A DNA stretch of 64,000 nucleotides from an uncultured Acidimicrobiales bacterium (GCA_958296055.1 CATQHS010000001.1:2452277-2516276), one strand, 5' to 3'; shown: positions 43,776-52,219, counted from the stretch's first letter. Notes: generated by a model from the letters alone, not told the origin. Numbers and translations are program-made.

Positions 43776-43781
43776 TAGAAT
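43776..43781 (+). promoter_or_regulatory. -10 box of leaderless promoter
   Basis: TAGAAT, 6 nt before ATG 43788 and 7 nt after the tRNA 3' end. Confidence 0.5.
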
Positions 43782-43787
43782 GCGGCC

Positions 43788-44075
43788 ATGAGCCGGGACC
43801 GGATCGAGCACCGCCTGCGCGACGTCGGCCGCAGGCTGAGCGGTCTCCGCGAGGATCTGCGCATTACCGAGGAGCAGCTCGCCCCGCTGGTCGGCGAGGC
43901 CGAGGACTCCCGCATCCGGGCCCTGGTGTCGGAGACCCCGCTGGCCGAGCGCGAGCACCGCGAGGCGGGTCGCCACGCCGAGCGCTTGCAGCGCCACCGC
44001 GACGACCTCCTGGAGCGCATAGCCCGGCTCGAATCCGACCAGGACAGCCTGCTCGACCAGCTTGGTGAGTCTTGA
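43788..44075 (+). CDS. small coiled-coil protein of unknown function
   Basis: This 95-residue protein consists almost entirely of charged heptad-like helix (RIEHRLRDVGRRLSGLREDL, then RHAERLQRHRDDLLERIARL). No signal or known domain is visible. TAGAAT 6 nt before the ATG supports the start. Its 3' end is part of a 36-bp duplication that runs into the regulator gene. Function unknown. Confidence 0.65.
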   Translation: MSRDRIEHRLRDVGRRLSGLREDLRITEEQLAPLVGEAEDSRIRALVSETPLAEREHREAGRHAERLQRHRDDLLERIARLESDQDSLLDQLGES

Positions 44076-44135
44076 TGTCTGAGCCTGTTCGACCAGCTCG
44101 CCGAGCCGTGATGTCCGAGTCGTGATGTCTGAGCC
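44053..44135 (+). repeat. 36-bp imperfect tandem duplication at gene junction
   Basis: tcgaccagct recurs at 44053 and 44089, and gatgtcYgag recurs at 44074, 44110 and 44124. The copies duplicate the end of the coiled-coil gene and the start of the ANTAR regulator, leaving several ATG/TTG/GTG candidates. Confidence 0.7.
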
Positions 44136-44745
44136 CCCCGATCAGCCGGGCGCGGACTCGGCCTCCCGGAGGCGGGTTCGGGTAGTCGTGGCCGAGGACG
44201 AGGCCATCATCCGCCTCGACTTGGCCGAGACCCTGCGAGCCGAGGGCTACGACGTGGTGGCCGACACCGGCCGGGGCGACGAGGCGGTGGAGCTGGTGGC
44301 CGAGCACCGGCCCGATGTGGCCATCCTCGACGTGAAGATGCCGGGCTTGGACGGCATAGAGGCCACCCGAGCCATCGCCTCAGAGCGCCGGGCCGCGGTG
44401 GTGATCCTCACCGCCTTCAGCCAGCGGGACCTGATCGAGGCCGCCCGGGAGGCGGGGGCGATGGCCTATCTGGTGAAGCCCTACCAGCCCGACGACCTAG
44501 TGCCGGCGGTGGAGCTGGCCCTGGCCCGGTTCAGGGAGTTCCGGGCCCTGGAGGGCCAGGTGGCCGACCTGGCCGACCGGCTGGAGGTCCGCAAGCTGGT
44601 GGACCAGGCCAAGGGCAAGCTGATGGACGAGCACGCCATGAGCGAGCAGGACGCCTTCTCGTTCATCCAGTCCACGGCCATGTCGCAGCGCCGAACCATG
44701 CGGGACGTGAGCCGCGACGTCCTCGACGGTGCCGTCGGGCCCTGA
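44125..44745 (+). CDS. pdtaR: ANTAR-domain response regulator, PdtaR-like
   Basis: This protein of about 206 residues has a receiver domain (VRVVVAEDEAIIRLDLAETL, phospho-Asp in VAILDVKMPGLDG, Lys in YLVKPYQPDD). A coiled linker and a C-terminal ANTAR RNA-binding domain (LVDQAKGKLMDEHAMSEQDAF, SQRRTMRDVSRDVL) follow. It matches PdtaR (Rv1626), which acts by transcription antitermination and lies upstream of polA in mycobacteria. No kinase gene is nearby. The start lies in a duplicated junction; ATG 44125 gives MSEPPDQPG. Confidence 0.87.
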   Translation: MSEPPDQPGADSASRRRVRVVVAEDEAIIRLDLAETLRAEGYDVVADTGRGDEAVELVAEHRPDVAILDVKMPGLDGIEATRAIASERRAAVVILTAFSQRDLIEAAREAGAMAYLVKPYQPDDLVPAVELALARFREFRALEGQVADLADRLEVRKLVDQAKGKLMDEHAMSEQDAFSFIQSTAMSQRRTMRDVSRDVLDGAVGP

Positions 44746-44762
44746 CCTAGGGTGAGGTCAAG

Positions 44763-45260
44763 ATGCCGGGTTTAAAGCCTGTTCGCGTGCTGCCGATCCT
44801 TTTGGCGGCATTGTTGTCAGCCACTGCTTGTAGCTCCTCCGGGGAGCTAGCCGACCCGCCCGGGACTAGCCCGGAAACTCCAGCAGTAGTGGTGGAGCCG
44901 CAGCCTTCCCCAGCCGCAACCGTCCCCCGGTATGAAGACGATGGCGACGATGACCGGTATGAGGACGACGGCGACGATGACCGCTATGAGGACGACGAGG
45001 ACGATGACCGCTATGAGGACGATGGCGACGATGACCGCTATGAGGACGATGGCGACGATGACCGCTATGAGGACGACGAGGACGACGACCGGTACGAGGA
45101 CGATGACCGCTATGAGGACGACGAGGACGATGACCGCTATGAGGACGATGGCGACGATGACCGGTATGAGGACGATGAGGACGACGACCGGTACGAGGAC
45201 GACGACCGGTACGAGGACGACGAGGACGACGACCGGTACGAGGACGACGGCGACCGGTAG
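44763..45260 (+). CDS. lipoprotein with extreme acidic YEDD(G/E)DDDR repeats
   Basis: This 165-residue protein has a lipoprotein signal (VLPILLAALLSATACSS, lipid Cys23) and a Pro/Thr-rich spacer to residue 56. From there it is entirely repeats to the end: ten nonapeptides YEDD(G/E)DDDR, two hexapeptides YEDDDR and a final YEDDGDR. Regular Tyr, Arg and Asp spacing suggests an extended polyanionic, perhaps cation-binding, surface chain. No domain is recognised. It sits between the ANTAR regulator and polA, absent from the mycobacterial order. Repeat number may vary between strains. Confidence 0.75.
   Translation: MPGLKPVRVLPILLAALLSATACSSSGELADPPGTSPETPAVVVEPQPSPAATVPRYEDDGDDDRYEDDGDDDRYEDDEDDDRYEDDGDDDRYEDDGDDDRYEDDEDDDRYEDDDRYEDDEDDDRYEDDGDDDRYEDDEDDDRYEDDDRYEDDEDDDRYEDDGDR
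44931..45259 (+). repeat. coding tandem repeat, 27-bp and 18-bp units
   Basis: DNA of the YEDD-repeat region. Units are tatgaggacgaYgRcgacga plus tgaccgc, with tat/tac and gac/gat wobble changes. Synonymous differences among units show that the residue pattern is selected, not only the DNA. Confidence 0.85.
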
Positions 45261-45299
45261 GCCCTCGGCGTCCAGCGGGACCCGGAGGCGTTGACGACC

Positions 45300-45305
45300 T
45301 AGATT
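45300..45305 (+). promoter_or_regulatory. -10 box of leaderless promoter (polA)
   Basis: TAGATT, 6 nt before GTG 45312. Confidence 0.5.
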
Positions 45306-45311
45306 CACGCC

Positions 45312-47999
45312 GTGACCACGGTGATGCTCGTCGACGGCAACTCGCTCGCCTACCGCGCCTTTTACGCCCTGCCCACCGACATGGCCACCGCGTCGGGCCA
45401 AGTCACCAACGCCGTCTTCGGGTTCACCTCCATGCTGATCAATCTGTGGCGGGACCACCGGCCCGATCGGATCGCGGTGGCCTTCGACCGGCCCGAGCCC
45501 ACCTTCCGCCACCAGCGGGTGGCTACCTACAAGGCCAACCGCTCGGCCGCCCCCGACATCTTGCGCCAGCAGATGGGCCTGGTCCGCGAGGTCATCGACG
45601 CGCTGGCCCTGCCCACCCTGGAGCTGGCTGGCTACGAGGCCGACGACGTGATCGCCACCCTGGCCACCGAGGGACGCGACGCGGGCTGGGACGTGATCAT
45701 CGTCACTGGCGACCGGGACGCCTACCAGCTCGTGGAGGACCCCCACGTCAAGGTCCTCTACAACCGGCGGGGGGTGTCGGACTACGCGCTCTACGACGAG
45801 GCCGGGATCGCTAAGCGCACCGGCGTGGCCCCGGCCCGCTACGTCGAGTACGCCGCCCTGCGGGGGGATCCCAGCGACAATCTGCCCGGCGTGGAGGGGG
45901 TGGGCGACAAGACGGCGGCCCGGCTGGTGAACGAGCACGGCAGCCTCGACGCCCTCTTCGCCGGCCTCGACTCCCTGAGCCCCAAGCTCCGCCAGAACCT
46001 GGGCGCAGCCGAGGCCCACGTGCGGACCAACGCCGAGGTGATGACGCTGGTGCGCGACGTCCCGCTGGAAGCTCCGCTGGTCGATCTGGCCGTCGGCGAA
46101 ATCGACCGCGACGCGGTGCGCAAGCTCTTCGACTTCCTCGAGTTCCGCTCGCTGCACGACCGGCTGGCCGAGGTGCTCGGCGACGCCCCCTCGGCCCCGG
46201 CTGCCGTGCTGGAGGCCGAAGTCGCGGTGTTCGAGACCGCGGCGGAGGCCGCGGCCGGGCTGCGGGCCGCGGCTGGCTGCTCTGGCGACCTGCTGGCTGT
46301 GGCGGCGGCCGCGGGCGGGCTCGGCGAGGGGTTCGCCTTCGTCGTCGATTCCGCCGGGGGCCGGGTCGGGTTCGTGCCCGGGCGTCTCCTTGACGGCGAC
46401 GGTGGCGACGACAGCGATGACGGCGACATGGCCGCGGCCCTGGCTGCGGTGTTCGGCCCCGGCGGCCCGCCGGTGGCCATGCACGGGGCCAAGCCGTTCT
46501 TGCGCGAGCTGGTCGACCGGGGGGTCGATCCGGTGAGCCTGCGCCTCGACACCATGCTGGCCGCCTACCTGCTCGACCCCTCCGGCGACCGCTACGACCT
46601 AGCCGAGATGCTGCCCCGCTTCACCGGTCTGGAGCTGCCCGGGTCGGACTCGCCCTCGGGCCAGCTCGACTTCGACCTCGACGCCGCGGCCGCTACTCCG
46701 GCCACCGAGGCCGGAAGGGCCGCGCTGGCGGTGGACCGGCTGGCCGCGCCCTTGCGGGAGGCTCTGGCCGCCCAGGGCCTGGCCGTCCTCAACGACGACG
46801 TCGAGGCCCCTCTGGTGCGGGTGCTGGCCCGCATGGAGCACGTCGGCATCGGCGTCGACCCCGGCGCGCTGGCTCGCATCCGCGACGAGCTGGCCGCCGA
46901 GACCGAGCAGATGCGGGCCGCGGTGATCGCCGCCGCCGGCCGCGAGTTCAACGTCAACTCCCCCAAGCAGCTCCGGGAGGTGCTCTTCGACGAGCTGGGG
47001 CTCACCCCCTTGAAGCGGACAAAGACCGGCTACTCCACCGACGCCCAGTCCCTGGAGAGGCTCCGGGGCGCCCACCCGATCATCGAGCTCCTGCTCGACT
47101 ACCGGGAGCTGGAGAAACTCCGATCCACCTACGGCGAGGGCCTGCTGGCCGAGGTGGGCCCCGGCGACCGCATAAGGGCCACCTTCAACCAGACCGTGGC
47201 CCGGACCGGCCGGCTCAGCTCCGACGCCCCCAACCTGCACAACATCCCGGTCCGGTCCGAGCGGGGCCGGGTGTTCCGCACCGCCTTCGTCGCCCCCGAG
47301 GGCCGCCGCCTGCTGGTGGCCGACTACGACCAGATCGAGCTGCGCTGCATAGCCCACCTGGCTGACGATCCGGGGCTGATCGCCGCCTTCGAGGCCGGCG
47401 ACGACATCCACACCGCCACCGCCGCCCGGGTGTTCGATCTGGACCCGGCCGAAGTGGGGGTGGAGCAGCGGTCGAAGGCGAAGATGATCTCCTACGGGCT
47501 GGCCTACGGCATGGAGGCCTATGGGCTGGCCCAGCGCCTCAACATCGCCACCGAGGAGGCGGCGGTGATCCTCGGCGCCTACTTCGAGGCCTTCCCGGCC
47601 GTGCGCGCCTACATGGACCGCACCGTGGCCGAGGCCCGCCGCCGGGGCTACACCGAGACCCTGTTCGGCCGCCGCCGCCAGATCCCCGAACTGGCCAGCC
47701 AGAACGCCCGCATCCGCCAGGCCGGCGAGCGCCAGGCCATGAACGCCGGCATCCAGGGCTTGGCCGCCGACATCTTCAAGGTGGCCCTGGTGCGGCTCGA
47801 CGACGCCCTCGAGGCGGGCGGCCTGGCCTCCCGGATCGTGCTGCAGGTCCACGACGAGATCATCGTCGAGTCGCCCGCCGCCGAGGTCGGCACCGCCTCG
47901 GAGCTGGCCCGCGCCGTCATGGGCGGCGCCTTCGAGCTGAAAGTCCCGCTGGAGGTCGATCTGCAGGTGGCCGCCACCTGGGCCGGCGCCAAGGGATGA
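45312..47999 (+). CDS. polA: DNA polymerase I
   Basis: This 895-residue Pol I has an N-terminal 5' nuclease (MLVDGNSLAYRAFYAL, VIIVTGDRDAYQLVED, GDPSDNLPGVEGVGDKTA). A middle exonuclease-like domain (about 300-480) lacks the DxE and other proofreading acids, as in other actinobacteria. The C-terminal polymerase has motif A VADYDQIELRC, O-helix RSKAKMISYGLAYG and motif C LQVHDEIIVES. A Tyr sits at the O-helix position that is Phe762 in E. coli. It functions in repair and Okazaki processing, followed by rpsA and coaE. Confidence 0.96.
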   Translation: MTTVMLVDGNSLAYRAFYALPTDMATASGQVTNAVFGFTSMLINLWRDHRPDRIAVAFDRPEPTFRHQRVATYKANRSAAPDILRQQMGLVREVIDALALPTLELAGYEADDVIATLATEGRDAGWDVIIVTGDRDAYQLVEDPHVKVLYNRRGVSDYALYDEAGIAKRTGVAPARYVEYAALRGDPSDNLPGVEGVGDKTAARLVNEHGSLDALFAGLDSLSPKLRQNLGAAEAHVRTNAEVMTLVRDVPLEAPLVDLAVGEIDRDAVRKLFDFLEFRSLHDRLAEVLGDAPSAPAAVLEAEVAVFETAAEAAAGLRAAAGCSGDLLAVAAAAGGLGEGFAFVVDSAGGRVGFVPGRLLDGDGGDDSDDGDMAAALAAVFGPGGPPVAMHGAKPFLRELVDRGVDPVSLRLDTMLAAYLLDPSGDRYDLAEMLPRFTGLELPGSDSPSGQLDFDLDAAAATPATEAGRAALAVDRLAAPLREALAAQGLAVLNDDVEAPLVRVLARMEHVGIGVDPGALARIRDELAAETEQMRAAVIAAAGREFNVNSPKQLREVLFDELGLTPLKRTKTGYSTDAQSLERLRGAHPIIELLLDYRELEKLRSTYGEGLLAEVGPGDRIRATFNQTVARTGRLSSDAPNLHNIPVRSERGRVFRTAFVAPEGRRLLVADYDQIELRCIAHLADDPGLIAAFEAGDDIHTATAARVFDLDPAEVGVEQRSKAKMISYGLAYGMEAYGLAQRLNIATEEAAVILGAYFEAFPAVRAYMDRTVAEARRRGYTETLFGRRRQIPELASQNARIRQAGERQAMNAGIQGLAADIFKVALVRLDDALEAGGLASRIVLQVHDEIIVESPAAEVGTASELARAVMGGAFELKVPLEVDLQVAATWAGAKG

Positions 48000-48140
48000 C
48001 GAGCTCGGGGGGTTGAAAGGCGGGGATGAGAGAGACGGAGGGGGAGGAGCCGCGGGACAGCCGGGCCGGTAGCCTCTGCGAGTTGCCACCCCGACCGGGC
48101 CGCCGCGCCGCGTCCCTTTGACCCCAGATCGAGAACCGCC

Positions 48141-49568
48141 GTGACCGACACCGCCGAACTGACCCAGACCGTCCCGATGGGGACGTTCGCCGAGGACGGG
48201 ACCTACATCCCCCGCCTGATCGTCGACGACGACCTCGACGGGATCGACTTGGATGAGGCCTACACCTCCTCGATGGTGCTGGTGGAGGACGGCCAGATCG
48301 TCGAGGGAACGGTCATGCGGGTGGACCGGGACGAGGCTCTCATCGACATCGGCTACAAGTCCGAGGGTGTGATCCCCGCCCGCGAGCTTTCCATCCGCAA
48401 CGACATCGACCCTTCCGAGGTGGTGGCGGTGGGCGAGGTCGTCGAGGCGCTGGTGATCACCCGGGAGGACAAGGACGGCCGGCTGGTCCTGTCCAAGAAG
48501 CGGGCCCAGTACGAGCGGGCCTGGAACCGGATCGAGAGCATCAAAGAATCCGGCGGCATGGTCAAAGGCCCGGTCATCGAGGTGGTGAAGGGCGGCCTTA
48601 TCGTCGACATCGGACTGCGGGGCTTCTTGCCCGCCTCTCTGGTGGAGCTGCGCCGGGTCCGGGATCTCCAGCCCTACGTCAACCGGGAGCTCGAGGCCAA
48701 GATCATCGAGCTGGACAAGAACCGCAACAACGTGGTGCTCAGCCGCCGGGCCTGGCTGGAGGAGGCCCAGCGGGAGCTGCGCGAGGCGTTCTTGGACAAC
48801 CTCAAGCCCGGCGAGGTCCGCCGGGGCACGGTGTCGTCGGTGGTGAACTTCGGCGCCTTCGTGGATCTCGGCGGCATGGACGGCTTGGTGCACGTCTCGG
48901 AGCTGTCGTGGAAGCACGTCGACCATCCGGGCTCGGTGGTGGCCGTCGGCGACGAGATCGAGGTGCAGGTGCTCGAGGTGGACTTGGACCGGGAGCGGAT
49001 CAGCCTGTCGCTCAAGGCCACCCAGCAAGACCCGTGGCAGGACTTCGCGGCCAGCCACCGGGTGGGCGAGCTGGTGTACGGGCGGATCACCAAGCTGGTG
49101 CCCTTCGGGGCGTTCGTGCAGGTGGGCGACGGCATCGAGGGTCTCGTCCACATATCGGAGATGTCGGCCCACCACGTCGAGCTGCCCGAGCAGGTGGTGA
49201 CCCCCAGCGAGGAGCTGTGGGTGAAGATCATCGACTTGGACCTGAAGCGCCGGCGCATCAGCTTGTCGATCAAGCAGGCGGCCGAGGGCGGGGTGGTCGC
49301 GGCCGAGTACCAGGAGCACTTCGGCGACCACGCCTACGACGAGGAGGGCAACTACATAGGGGCCGAGATAGGGGCTGAGATAGGGGTCGAGTCGTCCGCC
49401 TCCGAGGGCCAGCAGGCCTGGGAGGAGTACTACGCGGCCGAGGGCGAGGTCGGCGGCGAGGAGCCCGGCGGGGCGCCGGTTGCCGAAGAGGCTGCTGTTG
49501 CCGGGGAGCCCTTTGCCGAAGAGGCCGCTGGGGCGCCGGCCCAAAACGACCCCTCCGGGAGCCCCTGA
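48141..49568 (+). CDS. rpsA: 30S ribosomal protein S1
   Basis: This 475-residue protein has four S1 RNA-binding domains (starting near residues 50, 135, 220 and 305: IVEGTVMRVDRDEALIDIG, GGLIVDIGLRGFLPASL, RGTVSSVVNFGAFVDLGG, YGRITKLVPFGAFVQVGD). An acidic, low-complexity C-terminal tail of about 90 residues follows, with GAEIGAEIGVE and Glu/Ala repeats. GTG start 48141. The 141-bp gap before it contains no obvious leaderless box, so it is probably leadered. Confidence 0.95.
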   Translation: MTDTAELTQTVPMGTFAEDGTYIPRLIVDDDLDGIDLDEAYTSSMVLVEDGQIVEGTVMRVDRDEALIDIGYKSEGVIPARELSIRNDIDPSEVVAVGEVVEALVITREDKDGRLVLSKKRAQYERAWNRIESIKESGGMVKGPVIEVVKGGLIVDIGLRGFLPASLVELRRVRDLQPYVNRELEAKIIELDKNRNNVVLSRRAWLEEAQRELREAFLDNLKPGEVRRGTVSSVVNFGAFVDLGGMDGLVHVSELSWKHVDHPGSVVAVGDEIEVQVLEVDLDRERISLSLKATQQDPWQDFAASHRVGELVYGRITKLVPFGAFVQVGDGIEGLVHISEMSAHHVELPEQVVTPSEELWVKIIDLDLKRRRISLSIKQAAEGGVVAAEYQEHFGDHAYDEEGNYIGAEIGAEIGVESSASEGQQAWEEYYAAEGEVGGEEPGGAPVAEEAAVAGEPFAEEAAGAPAQNDPSGSP

Positions 49569-49621
49569 GTCTTCGGCTGGCGCGGGCGGCGGGGCCGTGA
49601 CCGCCTCTGTCGTTCGCCAGC

Positions 49622-49727
49622 CGTGGTAGAGGTCGCGCTCACCGGCGGGATTGGCGGGCGGCCGACCCGCTGGTCGTCGAGTACCTGGGGCTCGTGGTAG
49701 AGGTCGCGCTCACCGGCGGGATCGGCG
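49622..49727 (+). repeat. 71-bp-offset duplication of the coaE start region
   Basis: The 30 bases from 49622 recur exactly at 49693, with near-identity for a few more. The upstream copy has its own GTG (49623) encoding MVEVALTGGIG then 14 unrelated residues, ending in a TAG (49698-49700) that overlaps the true coaE start as GTGGTAG. Confidence 0.85.
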
Positions 49728-50320
49728 CGGGCAAGTCCACCGTCTCGGCTGCCCTGGCGCAGCGGGGGGCGGTGCTGATCGACGCCGACGAGATCGGGCG
49801 CGAAGTCCAGCGGCCCGGCGGCGCCGTGTTCGCGGCCATGGTGCAGCGGTGGGGCGAGGCTGTGGTGGCCGCCGACGGGGCCCTGGATCGGGCCGCGGTG
49901 GCGGCCATCGCGTTCGCCGACCAGGCCGAGCTGGCCGCCCTCAACGCCATCGTCCACCCGGCTATCGGCGCCGAGATGGCGGCCCGGCGGCGGGCGGTCT
50001 CCGGTGCCGAGGTGGTGGTGCTCGACGTCCCCCTGCTGGTGCGGCCGGACGGCCGGATGGTCCCCGAGATCGCCGCCGGGGTGGCCGGGGTGGTGGTGGT
50101 GGACGCCGAGGAGGAGGTGGCGATCGGCCGGCTGGTGGAGCAGCGGGGCTTCTCCGAGGGCGACGCCCGGGCCCGGATAGCCCGCCAGGCCAGCCGAGAG
50201 GCCCGGTTGGCGGTGGCCGACTTCGTGATCGACAACTCCGGGTCCTGGTCCCAACTCGAAGCCCAGGTGAGCGCCTGTTGGGACTGGATCCACTCACTGC
50301 CCCCGCCCACCCCCAGCTAA
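49694..50320 (+). CDS. coaE: dephospho-CoA kinase
   Basis: This 208-residue kinase begins MVEVALTGGIGAGKSTVSAAL (P-loop). LIDADEIGREVQRPGG, VHPAIGAEM, and VVLDVPLLV are the CoaE landmarks. It phosphorylates dephospho-CoA in the last step of CoA synthesis. The start region is duplicated upstream, creating an overlapping 25-codon decoy or leader ORF. It follows rpsA as in mycobacteria. No C-terminal UPF0157 fusion is present. Confidence 0.93.
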   Translation: MVEVALTGGIGAGKSTVSAALAQRGAVLIDADEIGREVQRPGGAVFAAMVQRWGEAVVAADGALDRAAVAAIAFADQAELAALNAIVHPAIGAEMAARRRAVSGAEVVVLDVPLLVRPDGRMVPEIAAGVAGVVVVDAEEEVAIGRLVEQRGFSEGDARARIARQASREARLAVADFVIDNSGSWSQLEAQVSACWDWIHSLPPPTPS

Positions 50321-50385
50321 GACCGCGCCCTGGCTGCTGGATCGCGAGCAAGCCACTGCCGTTCGTCCCGGCCGGCGGGTCCTGT

Positions 50386-50432
50386 CACGGGGGCGGTCGT
50401 CGCCGCAAGCGGCGCCGACGCTAACCCCCGTG
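50386..50432 (+). repeat. 47-nt long-hairpin repeat, copy 3
   Basis: It is identical in plan to 9168-9214, with gctaacccccgtg at the 3' arm (two changes). It sits on the 3' side of the second DUF222-HNH gene. The matching sequence begins near 50370 (ccggcgggtcctgtcac). Confidence 0.85.
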
Positions 50433-50606
50433 CCACCCCCCGGCCTGGCGCGCTGGCCACTAGGTCCGGGATCGCCGTGGTCCCGGCTGGGATCACCAGC
50501 TTGTGCCACTTCCCGGCTTGGCGCGCTGGCCACTGGGTCTGGGATTGCCGTGGTCCCGGCTGGGATCACCAGCTTGTGCCACTTCCCGGCTTGGCGCGCT
50601 GGCCAC
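50430..50606 (+). repeat. 73-bp tandem array, 2.4 units
   Basis: Units start at 50430, 50503 and 50576 (partial). The head gtgccacYYcccggcYtggc matches the array at 9212, while the tail (ggtcYgggatYgccgtggtc and following) differs completely from that array but is conserved between its own units. Confidence 0.85.
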
Positions 50607-50631
50607 CAAGCCCCCCTCCCGGCCGGGCTGG

Positions 50632-51960
50632 TCAGGGTCCGGCTCGGATGCTTGCCGGTGATCTGGCTGCCCGGGCTGGCGGGATGTGGCCATTGGGGCT
50701 GGCGGGGGCTCGGTCGGTGGCTCTTCGGGCGGGGCGGGGGGCTCGTTGCCGGTCGGGGGTGTGGACAGCCCAACTGCCGTCGGGGGCTCGGGTGAGGGTG
50801 AGGTTGTGCTGGTGGAGGTGGTGGTGATGGCGGTTGCAGACCAGTACCAGGTTGTCGATGTCGGTGGGGCCTTCGGCGGGGGCGGTCCAGGCCACGATGT
50901 GGTGGGCGTGGCAGTAGGAGGGGCTGGTGCCGCAGAGGACGCAGCCCCGGTCTCGGGCGACGAGTGCTCGCCATTGTTGGGGTGAAACGGTTCTGGTCCG
51001 CCGGCCGTGCCATAGGGGCAGGCCGTTGCCGTTGAAGAGGATTCCGAATAGGTCTGAGTCGCAGGCGAGGCGCTCTAACTCGGATCGGGGTATGGGGCCG
51101 GTGCCGGGGATTTCGCAGCGGGCGTCGGGGTCGGCGCCGGTGATGGCGTCGGTGTGGGCGACGACGAGGATCTGGTTGCGCAAGCTGGGGGGCTTGCCCC
51201 GGCCGGCGGGTTGGGGTTTGTCCCGGCCGGCGGTCTTGCCGTCGGTGTTGGGGGTGGGGATCAGGCCTAGGGCGGCGGTGAAGGCGTCGGCGTTGCGCTG
51301 GTCCCAAGTGCGGATCTTGTCGCCTCCGTCTCGGCCTCCGTCGGCTTGGTAGAGGCGGTTGGCGGCGTCGTCGATGATGGCTTTGACGCCGGCGCCGGTT
51401 ACGGGGTCGAGGCGGGCGCGGGAGTTGAACATGCCGTCGGCGTCGATCCACATTCGGTGGCTGCGTATGGCTCGCTGGCGGCGGAACTTTTCCTCGAGGT
51501 CCTCGGCGGACTGACGGCGGGTGGTCCAGTCGGTGACCTCCCGGGCGGCCAGGTCGGCGGGCAGCGACTTGGCCCTTTCCAGCAGGGCCGAGTCGGTGTC
51601 CACCGTCTCCGTTGAGGTGGCTTTGGCGGCCTGAACCAGGGCGTCGGCGTGCTCGGAGGTGATGTCGCCCTCGGCCAGCGCGCCGGCCACCGCGGGCATC
51701 TCGGCCAGGGCCTCGGCTCGTCGGGCCCGACGGCGGGCCTCGCGCTGGGAGCAGCCGCCCGCGGCCCGGATCAGCTCGGCCCCGGCCGCGCCGCCGTCGA
51801 AGGCCCGGTTCGCGGCGGTCAGCAGCCGGGCCTCGTAAGCGTCGAGGGCCGAGCGGGCCCGTTTGACCCAGCCCGCGGCCTCGTCCAGCCCGGTCCGTCC
51901 CAACCCCCCGACGTCAGAGGAGTTCAGCGCTTTGGTGAAGGTCTTGAATGCTTCGAACAC
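50632..51960 (-). CDS. DUF222 domain HNH endonuclease, second copy
   Basis: This 442-residue protein has the same plan as the gene at 9436: DUF222 (AAGGCSQREARRRARRAEALAEMPAVA, RCEIPGTGPIPRSELERLACD) then HNH (CVLCG, CHAHHIVAWTAP, DIDNLVLVCNRHHHHLH). A variable Pro/Arg tail follows. The two proteins are diverged paralogues, not recent copies. GTG 51960 (VFEAFKTFTKAL) with GAGGAAG upstream is preferred to a distant ATG at 52152. Only the 3' side carries the hairpin and array. The gap 51961-52231 to uvrB holds only a weak LexA-like match. Confidence 0.85.
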   Translation of the reverse strand: MFEAFKTFTKALNSSDVGGLGRTGLDEAAGWVKRARSALDAYEARLLTAANRAFDGGAAGAELIRAAGGCSQREARRRARRAEALAEMPAVAGALAEGDITSEHADALVQAAKATSTETVDTDSALLERAKSLPADLAAREVTDWTTRRQSAEDLEEKFRRQRAIRSHRMWIDADGMFNSRARLDPVTGAGVKAIIDDAANRLYQADGGRDGGDKIRTWDQRNADAFTAALGLIPTPNTDGKTAGRDKPQPAGRGKPPSLRNQILVVAHTDAITGADPDARCEIPGTGPIPRSELERLACDSDLFGILFNGNGLPLWHGRRTRTVSPQQWRALVARDRGCVLCGTSPSYCHAHHIVAWTAPAEGPTDIDNLVLVCNRHHHHLHQHNLTLTRAPDGSWAVHTPDRQRAPRPARRATDRAPASPNGHIPPARAARSPASIRAGP

Positions 51961-52127
51961 GACGCACTTCCTCACAAAGCCCGACCCCCGAAGGGGCCTG
52001 GGGTAGAACCTGGGGCCAGCCGAGGCCGGCGATTCACCGGTCCGGGGAAGTGCCAGAACCCGCCGACGACTCCGCCGATGAGGTTCCGTGACCGGCAACG
52101 ACAATGTACCAGATCCCCTGTGACAGT

Positions 52128-52141
52128 CCAACATCCGTTCG
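52128..52141 (+). promoter_or_regulatory. weak candidate LexA box before uvrB
   Basis: CCAACATCCGTTCG matches 12 of 14 positions of the actinobacterial SOS consensus CGAACRNRYGTTYG. It lies about 90 bp before the uvrB start. Confidence 0.3.
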
Positions 52142-52219
52142 CAAAAATTCACCCACTACCAGCAAAAAGTCCCTGAGTCCGTCCCCTCATCCAGCCCGTC
52201 CCGGAGCGAGGACCGCCGC

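Noticed and set aside
44847..46484. Long antisense open frame with Val/Ile/Leu-rich repeats opposite the acidic lipoprotein and polA
   Set aside because: The hydrophobic repeats are the mirror of GAC/GAG codons on the plus strand; the frame is open only because the DNA is GC-rich.
46599..49544. About 980-codon antisense open frame opposite polA and rpsA
   Set aside because: It covers two certain genes, has His/Val/Gly-rich low-information sequence and no domain; typical shadow of high-GC coding DNA.
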